DNA from: Rallus limicola
Lineage: Eukaryota; Chordata; Aves; Gruiformes; Rallidae
Length of the DNA stretch: 64,000 nucleotides
NCBI GenBank assembly: GCA_022605955.1
Contig: JAKCOZ010000010.1
Span: 1,488,001-1,552,000, forward strand
Direction: 5' to 3'
Shown: positions 56,326 through 64,000 of the stretch, in pieces
How the letters are laid out: every line of letters starts with the position of its first letter
Position numbering within the stretch: position 1 is the stretch's first letter
Translations under genes and position numbers: made by a program
The notes under the pieces: generated by a model
Database searches by the model: none
Told to the model about the DNA's origin: nothing
What the model saw: only the letters and a program-made list of their open reading frames with translations

Positions 56326-59300
56326 TTTTATCATCCCTTTTTCATAATAATAAGTGAGAAATAAGGATCCCCCAGTAGTCCTCAGTCTGTAGTTACAGGA
56401 TAGTACCTAAATAACCACTATATATAGCAACTTTTCAAATACTCCTCTGACAGTTATTATTGCCCATATATGCAAAAAAGATCTTTGAGAATTAGCTATT
56501 TCTCTTGAATGAGCTGAGGATTTCTATAAGAAGTTAGTGTCATTGCTTGTTGTCATTTAAACTCTTACAATAATTTCCAACTGTGAGTATGTGTTGATTA
56601 AGCACATCTCCCACACATCCTGGTCACGGAACCATAACTGTAGGAATCTAAAGCATGCCCTTCATCTAAACCAGCAGAAGGGATGAATCAGGCGCTTTGG
56701 TAGAAAAAGACAAAAGGGTACACCTTCCACACACATCCATTCTATGATCTGAAGTATCTGACAGAAGCCAAGGTAAAATCTGGCATGCAGTTTAACTGCC
56801 TGCATTATAGACATTTCACCTTGATTACACATCACAAACATAGAGCATCAATGCAAAATAGGTTTCTGTTCAGAAAAAGTTTTTATTCAAGATTAAAATA
56901 TGGATAGGGAATTCAGACTGAAGTCCGTGGTATTTAAGTAGTTCTGCCTTGACATACGTATGTATCAACCTGAGTAACTTGCTGGCAAGCACTGACTTAC
57001 CCTAAAATTCTTACAGGTACTAACTTACCTTAAAATTCTTCTTCTAAAACTACAGAATTAAGACACTTCGAAAAATCCAGCTTTGCTACCATCAAAGTCA
57101 GTATGATAGTAACTACAACTAAAGCAAATAAATAATAAAATGTTGATAGTCACTTTTGAAAATTCCACTAAAAGGGCTAAATTCAGACAGTTTTTTATTT
57201 TATCAATTCAATGTGAATATACCTAGCACATCTTCAAAAAGTTACTGCTGAGATTCTGTTTTTATGGTACAACTTTGAAAAATAAAATACTTTTAAGCAC
57301 CCATGCTTTAAACACTTATTTAACCCTTTTTCACTGACTAGAAACTTCATGTGTGGCCTTTCAGTTAAGGCAATATAAGCAAACTAGATACATCAAACAA
57401 GTTTGGAGCTAAAAAAAGGCATGAAATCTAAGTATCTTCCAAACCTCTTAAATGATGCTAAAAAGACATGAAGATTTCCACTGAAATTGAACACACTTTG
57501 GAATGCAGACCAGAGTTCATACTACTCCAGAATTTACCAATTTTTTACATTCAGATTCTTTTTTTTTTATTTGCAATTCCTGAAAATAAATGGGAATCAC
57601 TGGGCAGAATCTCAGCCTTCTAAGAAATCATCTGTAAACCAGGCACTCCCAGTCCCATGGCTTCACTGCAGGAGGCCACAGACCCAGGAACTGCACAAAA
57701 GAGTTTCAATGCACTGTAACAAATTCATTAAGGTACAGGCAGTTTCTTTCTGCATGTGCCTCTCCTATTTGACACAGCTACGTAGACAATGAGAGAGAAT
57801 GTCTACCTTTTGGATAGGTCAAAACGTTAAAATTTAGTGCAGATTTTACCTGTCATACTAATGAGAAGGCTTAATCATCTATGATATTAATACATTCATG
57901 TAATTAGTATTCATACACTTGTGAAACCTGTAATTTCTACTAAGTTAATATCATTTTCAGAAAGCTGCAAAAAGGTATCTCAGGAAAACTGGATGATTTT
58001 CTTAAATAGGCTGAAATGCTTTATGTATTGAATTCCCAGCAGATGCTGGATGACAGAGTGAAGAAGTGGAGCTAATGGACAGGAAGAAAGTTTAAAGCAA
58101 ATAACTGGAATCTAAGAGAGGAAAATTAAGTGAGGTCATCAGCAAAAAGTTATTTAGTTTATTAGCTTCACAATTTTACTTTACAGCTGCCTCGATTAAT
58201 GTAACAGTTGTTTAGAGTTATTAATTTTAAAGGTGTTTTTTACAGTGTAAAGTATCATGATCCAAGTCTTCCTAGAAGTCACATTTTTGTTCTTGTAATT
58301 TAGCTTAAAGTTTTGACAGAGCTTCATAAATATTTCAGGATAATTATTTGAAAGCTTTTTGTATACTCTCATCTTTATCTTTTTCTTTGTGAACTACAAA
58401 AAATAACTTTGTTTTCCCTGAAGAATAAATAAGAACATTCCAACAGACTGGCATCAGAACAGTATCAGGCGTTCATCTTCTCAGGTGGTTATCACCATGC
58501 CAATAGTCTAGATAACAGAAGCATGGCTTCTGTTAATCTTTCTTTGATTTCTTCAGCTGCTTAGCCTTCCTGGAGTCCTACTGAGAGGTATTTCTATTAG
58601 GAAGAAAATAACTCTAAGCTAAAAATCTCGTCTGCAGTGGCTTGTCAACAACAGTCCTCCATCTCATGCCTCCATCTCATATACGAGCAGTTATCCTGGC
58701 TTCAAAAGCAATTATGTTCACACTTCATGTGTTATGTATTTGCATTTACTGACTGCACAAGGCAGAGTATTAATGTCCACATTTACCTTCAGTTACCACA
58801 ACAGCTAGTAGGATTATGCTTGTTTCCACTTGATTTACAAGGCTTGTGGGCTAGCCTCAAAACCAGCTTCGTGTGAGTGTGGGGCAAGCACAGCATACAT
58901 GGTAGGACTCTCTGGGAAGAACATTTCCGGTGGAGGTGGAAAACCAAGCTGGACTGATAACCCTTCTACCAATTATGGAAGTACTTATCACTTTAAAGTA
59001 GAGCTATCAGTCTTCCAGAATGCAGCACAGTCCATAGAAACGTTCCCTTAACTTCCACCTACTTTGTATCACAACCAACTGCAAATTTCAGTCAAACTCA
59101 CTACAGATAATTATAAAACAAAGCTCATCAGAAATCCGAAAGTTTCAGCATCTTGTTCTTTACCTCTCTATAAGGGGCTCTAAATTACATTATGACTGTG
59201 CATGAAGAAGTCCAATCACCTTTAAGGATCTGAATATTACTTCCAGCCACTCAACTGCCCTTTTATTATTGTGTATAGTTGTTCTTGATAGATGGATTGT

Positions 59301-59605
59301 TGGGTATTCCTTTGCTTTTTAAACAAAAGCACTGTATTATAGAAAAGACTTCCATAAACCCTATAAATAAACTTATCAAACTGGTTGGAGGGAGAGGAAG
59401 GGAGAGATTATGACACATTGAGTCACAACAGGATAAAAATGCTTTAGTCTCTAGATTCACATGATATCCTATAAATTGTAACATTTTAAGAGTAAAAAGG
59501 TGGTGGGCAGGGATCAGACATGGGTGAGAGTAATTGTAGGCTTTACTGAAAATGGGTAAAAACCTTTCGGTTATTAACAGATTCTTGCTTTCATGGTTTC
59601 CTAGG

Positions 59606-60834
59606 TAGAAGCAAAAGACTGGAGGATAGCCAATGTCACTCCAGTCTTTAAAAAAGGGCAAGAAGGAGGATCCGAGCAACTATAGCTTGTTCTGGAGGCC
59701 ATCTCCAAGCAATTGGAAGAGAAGAAGGTCATGAGGAGCATTCAGCATGGATTCACCACGGGGAAATCGTGCTACACCAATCTCATAGCCTTCTATGATG
59801 TCATCACTGGCTGGGTAGATGGAGGGAGAGCAGTGGATGTCATCTACCTTGACTTCAGCAAGGCTTTTGATACTGTCTCCCATGACATCCAGATAGCAAA
59901 GCTGAGAGTGCATCAGATAGATAAGTAGACAGTGAGGTGGGTTGAGAATTGGCTGTGGGACCGAGCCCAGAGGGTGGTGATCGGTGGAGCAGAGTCTGAC
60001 TGGAGGCCTGTGGCTAGCGGTGTTTCCCAGGGCTCGGTGTTGGGTCCAGTCCTGTTTAATATCTTCATTGACGACCTTGATGAGGGAATAGTGTCCACCC
60101 TCAGCAAGTACGCTGATGATACAGACTGGGGGATGACCTGCTGGAGAAGAGCTCTGTGGAGAAGGACCCGTGGGTCCTGGTTGATGACAGGTTGGCCATG
60201 AGCCAGCAGTGTGCCCTGGTGGCTAAGAGAGCCAATGGGATCCTGGGCTGCATCAGGAGGAGTGTGGCCAGCAGGTCAAAGGAGGTGATCCTCCCCTCTA
60301 CTCTGCCCTGGTCAGGCCCCACCTGGAGTATTGTGTCCAGTTCTGGGCTCCCTGGTATAAAAAGGACAGGGATCTCCTGGAGAGAGTCCAGAGAAGGGCT
60401 ACAAAGATGATTAAGGGCCTGGAGCATCTCCCCTGTGAGGAAAGGCTGAGTGAGCTGGGACTGTTCAGCCTTGAGAAGAGAAGACTAAGGGGGGACCTAA
60501 TTAATGTTTATAATTATCTTAAGCATGGGATGCAGGGGGAATTGGCCAGCCCCTTTTCAGTGGTCTGTGGGGACAGGACAAGGGGCAATGGCTGCAAGTT
60601 GGAGCACAGGAAGTTCCGCACCAACATGGGGAAGAACTTTTACACAGTGAGGGTGACAGAGCCCTGGCACAGGCTGCCCAGGGAGGTGGTGGAGTCTCCT
60701 TCTCTGGAGATTTAAGACCCGTCTGGATGCCTATCTGAGTGATATGTCCTAGGGAGCTGCTTTGGCAGGGGGGTTGGACCCAATGATCTCTCGAGGTCCC
60801 TTCCAACCCCTACAATTCTATGATTCTATGATTG
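59606..60834 (+). mobile_element. CR1 LINE, RT to 3' end, young-looking, deleted at the catalytic site
   Basis: RT sequence from SIQHGFTTGKSCYTNL and VDVIYLDFSKAFDTVSHDI through [20 protein letters not shown] to the catalytic KYADDT (60105-60123). There it jumps to GDDLLEK-equivalent sequence, missing about 150 bp that the related copy at 4560-5508 retains. The 3' end is very similar to that copy and closes with ATTCTATG repeats. Confidence 0.9.
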
Positions 60835-62689
60835 TTTTAGCTTTCCTTCTCCACTCAATAAGTATAAACTTTATGATAAAAGATGTCTGGTTCAAGGAAG
60901 TAAGTCTTAGAAATAATCTTTAACAACAGACTAAGGTCATGCGTTACTACACCTGATAGAATATACATAGAGTGAAGTAAAAGGGGAACACAAGGCTGAA
61001 GAGAAAAGCTTACAAATGCATCAAAATTTCCCCAGGCTAAAAGCTTTCCCATTATTTTAAATTCAGAACTACTGCAGCACTGTTAACTAGTTTCATTTAC
61101 TACCAGAAACTCATCTCCATGTAACTCAGTCCACATAAAAGCAACAACTTAGAAAATCTTAATAGACAGTGCACTGGTTCACATATGCAATGCATATAGC
61201 ACTGAAGGAGAAAAGAGGTCATCAGTCACAGTTCTAAAGGCACATCCTAGCAAAAAGTAATAAAAGGATCACTGAGTGCTTCTCAAGTAGGAGCACTTAA
61301 CCCAAGGCATCATTTCAAACAGAACCCAGAACTCTGCTACATGGACAGTCAGTTGTTTTTGCCATGTTAACCTATGTTAAGATGTACATGTGTATAAAAA
61401 CCTCTAGGAAGAAACGTGAAAGGAGAGGTCAATCAGTGCAGAATCAGTGCCTATCAGTCAATCAGTGCAGGAACATACAAGCAAAGAATGGTAAGAATGC
61501 ACCATAATGTGCATCCCAGCTGATAACACAGGATTCATTCTTAAGTTCATTCTTCCAGCTTTGCAGGGCACTGGAAATATGCACATACCTTCTTAAGACA
61601 TACATTTTCTGCACGTTCATCAAGGAAACCAGGTAACCCCACTATACTCTCCTAATTCAGCTCCTCAAGTTAGGCACACACACAATGCATTGCATCAAGC
61701 CCATTCATCTCCAGCACTGTTTGCTGCCACTCAGTCAGAATATCTCATTCATCTATTCAGCTTCAGAGTCATTCAACCCTGGTCTGCCAACTCCCTCCAT
61801 CACTGGCCAATGCATTCTCTTTACACACTTGTTAGGTCAAAGACTGTTTAAGTCACAGGGGATAGATCTCCCCCTAAAACCTGACTGCGTAAGACCATTG
61901 CTCATCAGTGAACAACTGTTCTTTTTCTTTATTCATGGCTATTTCCTCATCCCCATGGCAGCCCACTTTTTGTTGTTGTAAAAATAACACCTCCTGTGTT
62001 GCAGTAGTTTCAACACCTAATTAATTGCCTTGGAGAATCTCCTGCTTATCCTATTTCTTGGAGCATACTCCTAGGTAAAGCAAACCACATCCAGCAGGCC
62101 TGTGCTCTGTTACCACAAACTGGCAATGAACAACCTATTATTGCTATTTTAAGGGAATACTTAGCTTATATTATAAGCTTTTCTTTCTAGTATAGCACAT
62201 TTTCTGCATTTGACCACAAGTACACTGAGTACTTCAGCTTTACTGCATGTATGTGCATGTGTAGGGGAATGGACTCATGCTGAACTGATGCTTCAGCTGT
62301 GCACTGTGGAGGGAAAGTGAAGTTAAAGTCTGCAGGGGAAAACTTACCGTGACATTGTACATTAATTTATTCCCGCTCCCCCAGGAATGCACTTTTGACT
62401 TTAACCAAGCACAATGAGTTACACTTTTATCTGATTTTTTGTTTAAACTGTTTTACACTTGCCATTTATCCCAATGAGTACAGAGGATACTTCTTGTTAT
62501 TTGTTAATCCTTGTACAGAAGCACTAATTCACAATAGGACCATGAAGACAACAGACTTTTTAAGGGCTCGGGCACACTGAAACTAGAGCATTTGTCAGAC
62601 CTGCATACATACCCTAAGGCCACTTTTTCTACCTCTCCTCACATAGATATTGCATGCCTGGGGTTCCAATGACAACTGAACTGTCAAGC

Positions 62690-63011
62690 ATCTTTGAATA
62701 AGGAAGGGAACTAATAAAGGGACATCATGCTCCATATATAAATTGGGGGGTTGCCAGGAGGAAGGGCAGCTTGACAACTAGCTAAGCACTGCCTTCAGGT
62801 GTTGAGAAATTACTCTGTTCATCACTTGTTTTATATATTCATTTATCATCATTACAATCTTCCTTTTCTGTCTTATTAAACTGTCTTTATATCTCAACCC
62901 AAGTGTTTTACCTTTTCCTTTTTGATTCTCTCCCCCATCCCACTGGGAGGAGAGGGAGTGAGTGAACAGCTGTGTGGTTGTTTTAGCTGCTGTCCAGGTT
63001 AAACCACAACA
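62690..63011 (+). mobile_element. 3' part of an ERVL-type solo LTR
   Basis: TATATAAA near 62738, then gccaggaggaagggcagc, atcacttgttttatatattc, an ATTAAA at about 62876, tctcaacccaagtgttt, gattctctcccccatccca, and the terminus gttaaaccacaaca at 63011. These are in the order typical of the R-U5 part of avian ERVL LTRs. The 5' part is absent or too diverged. Confidence 0.75.
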
Positions 63012-64000
63012 AGGTCCTAGCACAAAGAAACAGGTAGGTGGTTTCAGGATAAACCTGTTCTAAAGTTTAAAGACTGCTAAAATGGCCATTGTGCTTGCCC
63101 CCCGCATCCAGCTATGTGCCCTCACCTCTATTTTTGCACATGGTGTTTAGTGATTACCTGTCCACATTGCAGTTTTAACTCTTGACAGAGAATTAGCCCA
63201 TAAGAAAACTTAAAAACCATTAAATTAGCAAAGTAATCCAACAAACCCCACCACTGCAGTTACCAGATCTGACGCAGAGGTGAATGGGGTAATGCATGTC
63301 CAGGGATCATGGAGGCAGTGTAAGGCCACTCTCTTGGGAACAGTCTGCTAAATTTCAATTGCATTAGGCAAACATAAAATTGCACTGTTAATTACTATGA
63401 GTATCCTCAAAAAGTTCAAAGGGCAAGGGACTCTACACACATCTAAAATTCCTGTTTACCTCTCTAGAGCAAGGCACATAACGTTACACAAGGGAAACAC
63501 CTCAACTCCTTAAGACATTACCAAAATTAACCACAATCTTTACACTTTAGGGCACTCAAATGCACTCAACATCCTAAAGACCCTGACTAAATTAAAATAT
63601 CTAAATCCTTACTATTCCTACCTTCTGCCTCTTCTACCAAAAGATGCCATCCTCTGAAGTAGCAGTTGCTGAAAATGACGATGCTTTAGCTTACACTCCC
63701 AGAAATGTAAACTAATAATGCATCCACACATTCCACCAAATTAGGAGCTAGAGGAAAGTGAAGTACCCATTCAGTTTTGCTGCCTTTGAAGAAGGGAGCT
63801 ATAACCTCTCAACAAGGACCACTACAGATTTCATATGAGAATATACAGCATAGTTTTATACTAGCACACTATTTCAAAAAAAAATAGAGGCCAGAGGATG
63901 CTTACCAACCTAAATGAGACTGGCAGCATAAGGCCATAAAAAACAGAAGGTAAAGTGAAGAGAAAGTACTTCAAGGGTTAAACTTTTAAATTAAATTTTC

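Larger units (their letters stand above)
54552..64000 (-). other. TNS3 upstream intron, incomplete, no exon recognised
   Basis: The sequence upstream of the first exon in the window. It contains a GC-rich block, two CR1 copies and an LTR fragment. No minus-strand frame resembles tensin. Stretches 56330-59600, 60840-62690 and 63012-64000 are AT-rich with nothing recognised. Confidence 0.6.

Noticed and set aside
59266..59679. Minus-strand open frame of 137 codons, considered as an upstream TNS3 exon
   Set aside because: Composition is hydrophobic and cysteine-rich, unlike the tensin middle region, and it has no matching splice sites.

Overview
The window is bird nuclear DNA. It contains many CR1 LINE copies with the avian CR1 3' tail (ATTCTRTG repeats), several avian ERVL-like LTR elements, and one vertebrate gene whose exons read like a tensin. 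The species or order cannot be fixed from the sequence alone.

The one host gene is the 3' part of TNS3 (tensin-3), on the minus strand. I placed 14 coding exons between 54551 and 2704. All have canonical GT/AG borders and all reading phases agree. They encode the last 691 residues: part of the disordered middle region, the SH2 domain (exons 22313-22399 to 15553-15630) and the C-terminal PTB domain (exons 13763-13840 to 2704-2848). One exon is a 27-nt microexon (3842-3868). The phosphatase-like and C2 end of the protein should lie beyond 64000. The 3' UTR probably runs from 2703 down to about position 530.

The intron between exons 53720-53803 and 24718-24889 is 28.8 kb and holds a strong CpG island at 38.2-39.1 kb. 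On the minus strand of that island, a start codon in good context is followed after 13 coding bases by a good splice donor. Its phase exactly fits the acceptor at 24889. This predicts a short 569-residue tensin-3 made of a disordered linker, SH2 and PTB, with no phosphatase-like head. A second, smaller GC-rich stretch sits just upstream of the exon at 54373-54551.

The rest is intron and repeat. Notable repeat structures are: a plus-strand CR1 nested in a minus-strand CR1 that still carries ORF1 (4301-7845); a pair of nearly identical inverted 0.75-kb CR1-derived copies at 12.15-12.90 and 29.67-30.43 kb, flanking six exons; two related solo LTRs in opposite orientation with clean 5-bp target duplications (35703-36935 inside a CR1, 44132-45170 inside an ERV) that bracket the CpG island; a decayed ERVL-like provirus (42469-48328) with another ERV fragment inside it; and a 121-bp quasi-palindrome in the 3' UTR.

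No CRISPR array, tRNA, rRNA or bacterial-type system is present. The most notable host-level observation is the predicted internal TNS3 promoter and its tiny coding first exon.
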